Origin: Gossypium raimondii
Lineage: Eukaryota > Streptophyta > Magnoliopsida > Malvales > Malvaceae
Assembly: GCF_025698545.1 (NCBI RefSeq)
Contig: NC_068570.1
Location: 35,049,924-35,113,923 of the forward strand
Direction of reading: 5' to 3'
DNA length: 64,000 nt
Shown piece after piece: positions 22,030-33,709 of the stretch. Under the pieces are notes generated by a model. It searched no databases and was not told where the DNA came from. It saw only the letters and a program-made list of their open reading frames with translations. The number at the start of each line of letters is the position of its first letter. Position 1 is the stretch's first letter. A program made the position numbers and the translations under genes.

Positions 22030-22590
22030 TATATGTTAATAATATTATTAATTGAGTTCGTGTCACAAATAAACTTGACACTAAAATTTTTTAATAAAAT
22101 CATGATAAGTAATTTTGTTTAACTTATAATTCAATCTTTTTAATTTTACTATCGTATATATTTATATGTTATTATGATTAATTAGTTTTAAACTATATGT
22201 TTCATTATTTATTTCATGCTATTTTTAAACATAAATGTGTTCTAAACCCATGGTTTTCACACTGTATGTGAAAGGATTTCTAGTATTAATAATATTAATT
22301 GAGTTGGTGTCACAAGTTAACTTGACACTAATGACAAAATCATGATAAATAGTTTTAGTGTATTTTGTATTGTTTATTTAATATATATATGTTAAAATTT
22401 AATTCTACTCACAATTTAATTTATTTTTTATTTTAATGTTGTACACATTTCATGTTTTATTATGAGTAATTAGTTTCAAATTATACGTTTTATTCTTTAT
22501 TATATATTATTTTTAAATACATATTTATATTTTGAATCCATGATTTTTACACATATACGAGTGTAATAAGATTTTTAGTAATATAATATG
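22030..22590. repeat. Tandem duplication of a ~255-bp AT-rich unit
   Basis: Two diverged copies start at about 22035 and 22290. Each opens with TAATATTAATTGAG, then GTGTCACAARTWAACTTGAC and ACAAAATCATGATAA (or close variants), and ends with a WACCCATGGTTTTCACAC-like block. A shorter related piece lies at about 21770-21815. Confidence 0.5.
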
Positions 22591-22773
22591 ATGATTTACC
22601 TTATTGAATGGTGAGTAAGTGGCATGAAGGGCTTGACACATATTCTACTTATGCATTGTGAGAAATGTGGAGAAGAAGAGTGAATCAAATAATTTGGATG
22701 CTTATCCATTTTCATACGGTTTGTTAAAAGAATGAACAATTTTCTTTTTACAAGCTCTTCATTTTTGTAACAT

Positions 22774-23140
22774 CCATAACCTGTATTCGTCACCGGAATA
22801 AGGTTACGGAGCATTACTGTAAATGTATAACTCAAATCATTCATTTCTAACATTTCATAGTCATTGCAAAATCCAATAAAACACATGCATGACGTCCATA
22901 ATTCGAGACCTCGAGGCCTTAGAAACACTTTAGAAACGATTCGGAACTAAATCGAAAATATTTAGAACTTCATAGAAAAAGATAGAAAAATTCACACTAC
23001 AAAGGTCACACGACTGTGTGGCCAGGCCGTGTAACTCACATGACTGAGACACACGCCCGTGGCTCAAGCTGTGTAACATTCAAAATAGGGACACACGGTC
23101 GTGTCCCTCCCGTGTCTGTACTCATATAACTCTCTGACTT
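22774..23140 (-). mobile_element. LTR fragment, reverse orientation
   Basis: It begins TGTAACATCCATAACC, the reverse complement of the GGTTAGGGGTGTTACA LTR end, and runs through the CACGGCC/GTGTG zone. It then joins, without internal sequence, to an LTR in the opposite orientation at about 23140. Confidence 0.75.
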
Positions 23141-26100
23141 AGCCAGGTAAGTTCGTATGAACTATATTATGTATAATGTAGATTAAATTGATGTTAATAT
23201 ATGATTCTATTGAAAATGGATCAATATATATGTTATTATACAATTTATCATTTCATGAAATGACGTAAATCCAACGACGTACGACGATTATCGAGCCGCG
23301 TTTGAACCTTAGGAATTTGTAGGATACAAATGGCATGTCATAAAGGTTTACCAAGTTTTGGGTGCTGGTCTTGAGTGTCCTACCAGTGGCTAAGTTCCAA
23401 CATTTGTTGTGAATACTCAATAGCTTTAGGAGCAACACCATGTAGCTATGTTCAGATCGACAGCTTGTGTGAGTAGACCTAGGTTGCCATGTTTCGGGTG
23501 CTAGTCCTGGATGCCCTACCGGTGGCCGAGTTTCGACATTTGTTACGGATACTCAACAACTTTTAGAGCAACACCGTGTAGCTACGTTTCAACCGACAGC
23601 TCGTGTGAGTTTCGACCAACAGTTTCGATATTTTTTTCGGATTTGTGGTCCGAAAACCATTGTTCTAATTTCCACATCGAGACTTACATGGCCTGGCACA
23701 CGAGCATGTGGCTTGGCCGTGTGAACCAAGTCAGAGAGTTCCACAGGCATGGACACGGGCTGGGACACGGTCGTGTGTCCCTGCTTTAAATGCCCACACT
23801 GCCTGAGACACGGGTGTGTGTCTCAACTGAGTGAGTCACACAGCTATGTGACCCCTATGTGCGAAAAAATTTTATCTTTTTCTATGAAGTTCTAAATGTT
23901 TTCGATTTAGTCTTGAATCATTTCTAAAGTTCTTATATGGCTTCGAAAGCTTGTAAAAGGGATATTGTGTATGGGTTTGATTGATAATTGTCATGATTTA
24001 TGAAATGTTCGAAATCAAATGTTTTAAGCTTTAAGTTTTTTGTAATGCTCCGTAACCCTATTTCGGCGATGGATACGGGTTAAGGGTGTTAGATTTAATG
24101 GTATCATAGCTACAATTTAGTTGGTTCTCGGGCTGAAGGTAACATGTATAAAGTCAAGATATTCATGCCATTATATAACTATGTTAGTGTGATGCCTCCT
24201 AACTTTGATGAGATTTGTTTTAATTATAGACAGAGATGTTTTCCAACCGAGCTAATTTCGATAATGCTGAAAGTGATATTCACGTGTATAATTAAAAAGT
24301 TGCTAAGGATTAGTAGAAACTCATGAAGGTATGAATAAATGTTTATAATGTTATGTTAATGATGAATGTTATGTTATGTATATATATGAGAGTCAAATTT
24401 AGAGGCTTTACGACATTCACCCCCTCACCCTCAAAATCTTATACAACGGAATTCACAAGATTTATGTCAATTAAGTCTGCAAAAGAGAAGTTAAAGAATT
24501 CAGCGATTGAATTAGTAATAATGTGGTCAAAGTCGATAATTGGTTAGCAAGTAAAGACAGTTCTAGAAGAGATATCATATTTTTCTGAAGATCATTCGGG
24601 GTACGCAATGTCGTTGTTAAATAAGAGGTTAATCATGGGTAATCGACTTATTCAGATTTGGTATTTAAAAGAACGGGTTAATCAGGTTTTCTCTTGAATT
24701 GATTTCTTTAGTCAAGCAGGATAATGTGGAGTCATAAATGACTTTAGTAGTCAGTAGGATGGTGTTTAAACTGCAAATGTATCTGAATGCAACGGTTATG
24801 GCCGAGTAACTTATAACAATCTCTTCTGGGTATTTTATGGGTTCTTTTATCCTCAGAGGCATATGCAATTGTTTATCTTCATATGTGATTCTTATCATAA
24901 GAGAATGTTAGTTAATCATATCATTAGACTGAGGTATTGTTAGTCTGGTTGATTATGATCGACATTGTTTTATCTTTCATTGGCATTCTATTCTATTATG
25001 TTCGGTAGAAGATTCAATGGTAAGACTCATATGATGTTATTTTATTTCTTCTATTGGTTGATGCTCTGAAATATGTATGCAATTCATGTTGTCTCTGTCA
25101 CAACTGATTCCAGCGCGTATGAGCGATATTTTTCTTCTGGATTTTCTCTAGGGTATCATTAATCTCTTTATCATTCAATATGGGTTGTATTCTTGGAAAT
25201 TCAGTATAGCTCCACATCTTGGATTTCATTATCTCAGTTTTCTTCTAGTTCTTATTGTTTAATCTATTAAACATGGTTCATTGGTAAGGGATATTCATTG
25301 GCCAGAGATAATTACATCTATTACGGTTATAATTCCTGGTTCGATCATGGGAGCACGGTGATATAGATCTCATATTTTAGAAGTTGTACTACTGCAGTGG
25401 TTGTTACTAGAACTACATTTGGTTTTTCTCTTTTATTTCAGAGTATACTATTGATGTTGAGGTATTGTTCTATCTATACGGTTAAAACGTCGGTATTATT
25501 ATAGCACTATGGTTTTAATCCATCTGATGGTTGTGGCTCCGGTATGGTTCAAAGCTTCGATGTTAATAATTGAAATAGTTTTATTATATATCCCCTTTCT
25601 AGCTTCGTGAAAGGGTAGGCATCGACAAAAGTGTAGACGGTGGAAGATTGAGCTTAAACTTGTATATCGGTTCTCATTCCTCTGGTAATCTCGATTTATG
25701 TCAATGAGTTAAAACGGGATGTTATGTTTCGTTTGAGTTAATACAGTTTTTAAAGATCTTTGATTAGTATTATGAGGGAATTATGATAGATTGTATGTCT
25801 GGGTTGTCTTAACAACAAGAAGAAGGGGTGTTTCTGAAATGTTATTATCCGATAGGTAAAATTGACTCAGTTGTTTTAATCAGATTATGTTATTCATTTG
25901 AAAAGTTAATTGAGTTATATGTATTTGAGTTTATCCCTAGATTCGGGAATAAATTTTGCGGATTAACGGCTAAATAGACAGACAGTCTGAATGAAGAATT
26001 TATATTCTAGAAGACATGATACAGAAATCTATCAATCAGATCAGTTATAATTGGGAAATGTCATCATGGGTTAGAATCATATTGATAGTAACAGTTATCA

Positions 26101-27950
26101 CACTTGTATTCAAATAATATTGTTTGAAACTTTTCGTAAAAAGGAATGATTATCAGTTGAAAGTTACAGATGCAGATATATCAGAAACATCAGTCAGAGT
26201 TTGCTAATTTGGGTTTCTTGGTTATGTTTCGACAGATGATTACTGGGAATTTCTCGGTAGTCATACTACTAATGATAAAGTGATGACAGGAGAACATCAT
26301 AGCTGCTCAGTTAAGTTTAGATATAGTATTAAGTTTTAATATGAGTTCTGATGCGAGTTTTGAATCGAGATACAAGTTCTGATGTGATGACTTTTCTCAG
26401 GTGAGAAATTTTGAGGACGAAATTTTCATAAGAGGGGAGAGTTGTAACAGCTCGTTTTTCAGTGGTGTCGAAAATAGTGGTTTCGGGGCCATAAAAAGGT
26501 TTTTGATTTGATAATTTATGTTATATAAGCAATTTATAAAGTTTAAGTGGTAAGACCTTAAGGTCAAGTGGTTTTAGAAAATGAGGTATCGGGACCTCAT
26601 TTCTATAAACTGAGCCATAAATATTTTTATAAATACTTACAGAATGTCATTATGGTGGTATTAAAGTTTCATTAAAAAATTTGAACGTTTTGATAGTTAA
26701 TTTAGCAAAAAGCACTAAATCATAAAAGTTGAAAAAGTCAATCGCTATTAGTTTAAATATGTTAATCTATTAAAGAATTATAATTTGAGCATCTTAATGG
26801 GTAAATTACACATTATTAGGTTGGTGGACAGTTAAAGCTTTATCTTCTTTTAATTTTATATGTGATTTATATATTATAATGTTATTATTATATTATAATG
26901 ATAAAATAAAGAATAAAATGGTTAATAAATTAAAACAAAAGCCATCTTCTTCTTTAACACACCAAATGGCCATGGAAAAACAAATGGAGAAGCGTCAAGC
27001 TTCGGCCTTGCTTTGGACGATGCATGTAAGTCCATTTTAGCCCCGTTTTTAATAATTTTTATGTTTTTTCAGATCGTCACAATTAGGTCTAATTAGCTCG
27101 TACCTTCGATTTTGAAAGTGTTAAAGATATTGAATATTTCCATTGATGAACCTTGTGATTTTAGATGTTAAAAGATGAATTTAAGTGTTAGTTGCTATTT
27201 AAAATTATTTTGTTAAGTGATTTTTTATGAATTTACCGATGAGGAACTAAATTGTTAAAATAGTAAAAGTACAAGGACTTGATGTGAAATTATTACAAAT
27301 GTGGGTTGTTTTGTGGTCCATGAATATTTGGTTGATGTTAATTTACATTACAAATGGTTAATTTGCATGTGTTAGGCTTAAGGACTGAATTGCATAAAGG
27401 TAAAATGTTAGGTGCAATTTTTTAAAAATGTCAAAATTGCTAAATTGCATAAAATAAGTTGTTCTACTATCTAAATTAATAAATTTAATGAAATTATTAA
27501 TGTAGATCAAGATCGAGTGGAAAATCGAGGAGAATGGAAAATTATCAAAATGCCCCTATACTTTGACATTTTTGCAATTTAGCCAGGTAAGTTCGTATGA
27601 ATTGTATATTGTGTATAATGTTGATTAAATTGAATGTTAATATACGATTCTATTGAAAATGAATCAATATATATGTTATTGTACAATTTATCATGTCATA
27701 AAACGACGTAAATCCAACGACGTACGACGATTATCGAGCCCCGTTTGAACCTTAGGAATTTGTAGGATACAAATGACATGTCATTATGGTTTACCATGTT
27801 TCGGGTGTTGGTCTTGAATGTCCTATCGGTGGCTATGTTCCGGCATTTGCTGCGGATACTTGACAGCTTGTGGAGCAGCACCATGCAGCTATATTTCGAT
27901 CGACAGCTCATGTGAGCATATATGTAAAGGAAAGGACAGACTATGGTTAT
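23141..27950 (+). mobile_element. Strongly decayed Ty3/gypsy element with truncated LTRs
   Basis: The 5' LTR remnant 23141-24093 ends GGGTGTTAGA (mutated TGTTACA). A primer site TGGTATCATAGC follows at 24099-24110. The internal part (24111-26442) is much shorter than a full pol. Only fragments are readable: the gag start near 24240 (CCAACCGAGCTAATTTCG), an integrase remnant near 25980-26060 (DRQSE then YILEDM and YNWE) and the end-of-pol sequence GAGGACGAAATTTTC at about 26412. The purine tract AGAGGGGAGAG (26431-26441) precedes the 3' LTR, which starts TGTAACAGCTC at 26443 and breaks off near 27950-28100. No functional gene remains. Confidence 0.75.
26443..27950 (+). repeat. 3' LTR (incomplete) of the decayed gypsy element
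   Basis: It starts TGTAACAGCTCG. It carries the intron-like module: donor at 27026 (GCAT|GTAAGT), acceptor AATGTAG ending 27506, an 80-bp exon-like block 27507-27586, and donor CCAG|GTAAGT at 27587. The part from 27583 is collinear with 23139 onward in the 5' LTR. Its 3' part is lost at an inversion junction around 28090. Confidence 0.7.
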
Positions 27951-28139
27951 ATGTTTAGCACACTTCGTTTGAGCTATCACGCGTATCCAATGGTATTCTA
28001 AACGGTTTAACGGACATGAAAAATGAAAGGAAAGACATGTGTTTAATATGAACCAAGATATGTATGTATGAAAGACTTTGAAATGGTGAGCTTTTGGAAA
28101 ACAATAATTCAAATGGCATGAAAACTCATGACGAAAACA

Positions 28140-28618
28140 TAACCATTTCAAACCATTCACCAACTTAACTTGCAAAATTACTTCACTTTGCAACCCTACT
28201 GTATCTAACTTATACTAGCTTAAAATCTTTACATCTAATGGCATCAAACATGACCCAAAACCTTGCGTCAAATAAGTAATATACCAAGCTTATCATGCAA
28301 GTTCAATATTAGCCAAAAATTCAACCATAACATCCACATCAAGCAAGTGACCAATTACAGCCAATTACAGAACCAAAGACTTTATATACATGCCACAATT
28401 CTAAGACTCAAAATGAGCATAATTCTACCGTCTTGATGATAGTGTGTGCTTCCCGCTGATCCGACTTGGTGAGTTTTGCAAGTTGATGATCTACAAGTAC
28501 AAGAAACAGTTAGAGTAAGCATTTAAATGCTTAGTAAGTTCAAATGGAAATTAAATACTTACCTTAATCAAAACTGAGCATACTAGCTATATTAGTTTTG
28601 ACATACTTTTGGCTAGAA
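28140..28618 (-). mobile_element. LTR middle fragment, reverse orientation
   Basis: The blocks AAGCATTTAAATGCTTA and a pyrimidine-rich TTTCTTGTACTTGTAG (acceptor ending at 28491 on the minus strand) match the second acceptor region of the TGTAACA-type LTRs, but inverted. Confidence 0.55.
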
Positions 28619-28623
28619 CATGG

Positions 28624-30402
28624 TGTTGGGACCGCCGATATGCCTCGTGGAGTAGTGGAAAAATTATTCCGGCGATCCACAACCAAGGATCCATGTACGA
28701 GGAACGAATCGAGTTAAAATAGGGTTGAAAATATACCTTCTTTATTGAAAACGTTGAAAGGATGTTGTTGATTCGATGTCGATTCCAAGCCACAATGAAA
28801 ATGTTCAGGCCTCTACTTAGTCCACCCAGTAAAAAATGAACATACACTTTCTCTTGAACTTTTCAGAGAGAATTAAAAACAATTGCTAAACCTTTTAAAT
28901 TGTTAAGTTGGTAACATTAACACCCTAAGGGATTATCATCCTTTTATCCTCTTTGATAACACATTAAAAAGGAAAACCATGATTATTCTCTTATTAATAG
29001 AGAAGGCAAATGGAAATTTAGAAAAATGAATTATATTCTTTCCAAAAGAATATATGATTATTCCTTTTAATAGAGAAGGAAAATGAAAGTTAGAAAATGA
29101 ATTATATTCTTTCCAAAAGGATATAAGATTATTCCTTATTAATTTTGTAAAATATATACAATTAATATTTTGCATGAATAAAATTAATTTATTAATTATA
29201 TTCTTTCCAAAAGAATATTAATTTCCATTTCTTTTATATTTTGATGAAATTAATTAATATAATTGTTTATATTAATAAATTCGTAAAATATATACAATTA
29301 ATATTTTGTAGGAATCAAATTCATATATTTATATCTATGTTCTCTAATTGTGTACAACAAGTTTGTACATATAATGTGTTTAATATTTAACTATCAAATT
29401 AATTTAATTCAACAATTAATTTAATTCATGTGACAAATAAATACAATACCAAGTGTATTTGGATTCTATTCATTTCAAACTATAGGGTGTGACCCTGTAG
29501 GCTTATCTAACATTGGTAGTAATACTAGAACGTTTTTATCATTACAATCAATGAGTGACATCTGGCAATGCATCATTGCCACCCAAGTTAGAAGAAGTCG
29601 TGATTCAACATAACCTTTCTTTGATAATATTTTCATGTGTTATATCATTTTATCCTTAATATCTAGATTGGACACAAGTCATGGAATAGTCACACTTGTA
29701 TAGTCCATTCTCATATTTCTTGATTTTCCGAGCAAACTACAATAAACAAATAAGTGTGATATCTCATATTAACTTATTCGAGCATGACCATGCATTTCTA
29801 GTCTCACTCTATCAAGAGGCCTAAGATATTGCTCTGATTATGTAGGAGGGATAAATCCTCTCTTAACAAACCACATCCCACTACATGGATTATGGTATAT
29901 CCAACATCAATCTTTATAGTACAACCTGTTACGGTAGACGTTTTGACTACATCAAAATAGATGACTCATGATGTTGGGACAATGATGATCTCAAGTGTGA
30001 GGATCATATACATAGTTATCACAATGAGTAATATTGTGACTATACATAATAATCCAATAAATATACTCATAGCAAGTAAGTCCAATATGTTGTTCTCTAA
30101 CACATACTCATGTATTGATTTTGACACCCCTATTTCAATGACAATTCTTTGTCATCAATCAGCTACACATTAGTCTCAATGCATTATTATTGTCCAAGCC
30201 CACAATAATACTTGACTAAGGACCTTTTTCAGAATAGTCATATTTTCTTAGGACTTTATTACAATTCAGTTTATATATATATATATATACACACAAAAAA
30301 AGAAACTGAAATAATAATGACAATGCCTTATATTAATAAACAACATAAAACGAGTATGTGATTACAATCATCTCATGATTGGTCTTTGTGCATACTCTAA
30401 CA
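28624..30402 (-). mobile_element. 3' LTR of a Ty1/copia element
   Basis: On the minus strand it begins TGTTAGAGTATGCAC directly after a purine tract (AGTGCTAGTGGGAG) and ends GGTCCCAACA (1779 bp). It lies immediately 3' of copia RNase H sequence. The element's 5' part is missing, so no target duplication can be tested. Confidence 0.78.
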
Positions 30403-30417
30403 ACTCCCACTAGCACT

Positions 30418-30639
30418 AAGACTAATCAATCATATATCTAATATCGAGTGACATAACGTGACAATCATCCTTTTGTTGTGTTAGAGGCTTTGTTAGTGGA
30501 TCAGCGATGTTGTTATCTTTTGGTACTCTCTATATTTCCACATCTCCTCGACCAATGATTTCTCGAATGAGATGAAAGCGCCTAAGTATATGTTTGGATC
30601 ACTGGTGACTTCTAGGTTCCTTTGCTTGTGCAATAGGTC
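30418..30639 (-). pseudogene. Ty1/copia RNase H C-terminal fragment
   Basis: The minus strand reads RPIAQAKEPRSHQ, stop, SKHILRRFHLIREIIGRGDVEI, stop, then RVPKDNNIADPLTKPLTQ. The KHI...FHLIRE and NIADPLTKPL blocks are the hallmark end of copia pol. At least two in-frame stops are present. The fragment is cut at 30639/30640 by the start of a Ty3-type LTR. Confidence 0.88.
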
Positions 30640-31485
30640 TGTAACACCCCTAACCCGTATCTGTCGACATAATAGGGTTATGGAGCATTACTAAAAAATC
30701 AAAGCTTAAAACATTTGACTTCTAACATTTCATAAATTATGACAATTAGCAATCAAACTCATACATAATGTCCCTTATTCCAGCCCTCGAGGCCCTAGAA
30801 ACACTTTAGAAACAATTCGGGACTAAATCAGAAACATATAAAATTTCATGGAAAAAGTTAAAAATTTTCACGCTACAGGGGTCACACGACCGTGTGACTC
30901 ACACAACACACGCCCGTATGGACATTCGAATTAGGGACACATAGTCGTGTCCCAGCCCATGTTCATGCATGTATAACTCTTTGACTTGGGTCACACGGCC
31001 AAGCCAAACGCCCGTGTGCTAGGCCATGTAACTCTTGAAATGGCCTCAAACGCCCATGTGCCAGGCCATGTGCTAGGCCGTGTAACTGCCTGACTTGCAA
31101 TCCTTTGAAACCTACAAAGGACACACGGCCATGTCGCATGGCCGTGTGTCACACACGGCTGAGACACACGCCCGTGTCTTAGGCCGCGTGGACAAGAAAT
31201 AGACCATTTTTAAGCCATTTCTTTCACCAAAAACATGCTCACATTTACAAGCCATTTACACCTATTTAAAGCTTTCAAAATGTACCTAAAACATGCATAA
31301 TCAAGCTAGATCATAATGGTATTTATTCATACAACCAATGTGCCCAAAAAGGCACCTCAATCACAACAACCAAACATGTTTAAACATTTGCATAATCTAG
31401 CCATTAACCAACCATACATTACTAATCTAATTTCTTTACCAACTTACCACATTGATCACATGCCAAAAGCACGACCTATTTTGGC
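30640..31485 (-). mobile_element. LTR fragment (3' half), reverse orientation
   Basis: It begins TGTAACACCCCTAACCCGTA and passes through a dense CACGGCC/GTGTG zone (30885-31185) to the AAACATGCATAATCAAGCT block. It breaks off at about 31485, where a short piece of LTR end in the opposite orientation follows. Confidence 0.75.
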
Positions 31486-31601
31486 AACGGTTATTGGTTA
31501 GGGGTATTATAGAAATTGCTTGAAAATGGTCTATTTCTTGTCCACAAGGCCTAAGACAGGCGTGTGGACATTCGAAGTAGGGACACACAGTCATGTCCCA
31601 G

Positions 31602-31606
31602 CCTGT
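31602..31606. repeat. Probable target duplication CCTGT (left)
   Basis: CCTGT precedes the solo LTR. CATGT follows it at 33456-33460 (one mismatch). Confidence 0.6.
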
Positions 31607-33455
31607 TGTAACGCGTAGGTTTGTGTAAGTGTACACAGTCGTTATCAAGTAATAAGTAAGTATCGAGTTATCGTCTCTCCAGGGATTGTATTTGTGCTAA
31701 ATCACTTAATTTGTAAAATTATATTAACAATTTGGTAAATAAAAATACAATATAGTTGAGAAGTGGTAATTAAAATATATTAAACTAAATGCAATGATCC
31801 CTAATGCAAATTATCCTAAGTATGCAAACTATATGAATGAAATAGATTTTAGTAAAATTAAACACAATTTGCAACAATTATAACATAAATAAACTAGGAC
31901 AATTATTTTAATTAAACTCAATTTATTATCAATATGCTTAATAACATTCGGAAAAACATTCCATGGCAACTCGATCTTTCATGAGTTTGGAAACCACATT
32001 AGGTCCTTTCGGAATCCTTTACGTAGTAAATACGCATTTAACTGATCCCTATTTACTAAGGGTTTCTTAGCATTCGTTTGAGGTAACAAGGACTTGTCAG
32101 GTTTGAAACAATTTAACCACACAAATCTAAAAACTATGCAGATAACAGAGCTTGGTCAGAGTTGTTACGGAACCTCCAATTTAATCGGGTCAGGATCTAA
32201 ATTGAGCATGCACATTTCAATTATGTGTCCATTAGTCGTCGTCTGGTCAGGATCGTTCAGCTAATTCAGGTGCTTTTCAATCACATATGAACGAAATATA
32301 GAGTTGATTTTAATTGAAAACATGATCTATTGAGGCACAAACATTATAAACATGAATCAAATAAATACTATTTAATCAAAGCAGTCATCCTAGCTTAAAT
32401 AAAATTAAGCTAACATTGTTGTAAACAAGAACAAAGAACACATAGCAAACATCTTTATATTAAATTAAAGAAAAGGAAGATTAAACCCAATTCAGAGTGG
32501 TTGTCACCCAAGACTCTGACTGACGAGGCTCCTTCGTTCCTTTGCTTTGCTCCTTTGCTGATGGCTCTCCAAGGTGGCCAACCAAGGGTTCTTTAAGAGG
32601 CTTAATTGCTAAAATCTCTATTGAGAGATGATGCTAGGCGTGGGAATGGAAAAGGCTAAGAGAATTTGGAGAAAAGATAGAATGATGAATGATGAGAATG
32701 AATGAGGAATGATTGAGGGATGCTTGAGGGATGGTGAATGAAGGAATGAAAGGGTCTTATTTATAGGTGAGGAGAGGGGGATAGTTTGCTAAAAATAGTG
32801 GATGTTAACCTTTTCAAATCTCCTCAAATTGTGGCCGACCATGCTTAGTGGGTTTTCACTTGATTTTTTGCTTGATTTTTAAGCAATTTTGGATGTCACA
32901 CAACTCAGGATTGAGACTCGGTCAATCGTAAATCTTCGAGCAAATCTCTAATTTCTTCAACACTGCAAGGACCTTGTGTAATTAAACCAAAGAATGGTTT
33001 AAATGGACAATCATGTGTAGCCGAATATTGGGTTGACTTGGTCTCCAATTTGGACTATTTTGTAATCCAGTAAAGCTATCAGACCTATCCAGAATAAATC
33101 AACAAGTTAGAGGACCAAAGAATAAAATTTATCCAATTTAATTAATTAATTAAAACCCAAAATATTTTAAAATGAATTATTAAATATAATTTTATAATTT
33201 ATTATTTAATTTAATCATGCATGACCCACTTTATGTCTTAAAATATATATATTCAAATTAGTATAAAATAAGTCATTTATTGCATGAAAACTATATAATG
33301 AAGCATAAAATCACATTTTAATAATTTCTATATCCTAATTTCATATTTTCACATATTTTATTAATTTATTAAACAATTACTTAGTTTTAACAATAGATTT
33401 AAGTAAAAAAGTGATAAATTACATAGGAAAAATCCTATAAATTTTTCTATTTACA
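31607..33455 (-). mobile_element. Solo LTR of a Ty3/gypsy element
   Basis: A 1849-bp TG...CA unit (TGTAACGCGTAGG...TCTATTTACA) sits inside another LTR. The host LTR reads continuously once it is removed (CCCAGCC to GTCTGTGCTC). The block at about 31660-31700 (minus strand: AATCCCTGGAGAGACGATAA) resembles the 3' end of Athila/Tat-type LTRs. No internal coding sequence is present, so it is a solo LTR rather than a full element. Confidence 0.75.
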
Positions 33456-33460
33456 CATGT

Positions 33461-33709
33461 GTCTGTGCTCATCCAACTCTTTGACTTGGGTCACACGGCC
33501 AAGCCACACGCTTATGTGCCAGGCCATCTAACTCTCGAAATTGCCTCACACGCCTATGTGCCAGGCCGTGTAACTGCCTGACTTGTAACCCTTTGAAACT
33601 TACAGGGGACAAATGGCCGTGTCATATGACCGTGTATCATACAGGGCTGAGACACACACCTGTGTCTTAGGCCATGTGGACAAGAAATAGACTATTTTCA
33701 AGCAATTTC
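33461..33709 (-). mobile_element. LTR fragment, reverse orientation (continuation)
   Basis: This continues the LTR interrupted by the solo LTR. It is CACGGCC/GTGTG-rich and ends at CAAGCAATTTC, where a further LTR begins. Confidence 0.65.

Noticed and set aside
27696..28193. 165-codon ORF on the minus strand
   Set aside because: It lies within an LTR across an inversion junction; chance open frame. A related frame at 23253-23441 arises from the same LTR sequence.
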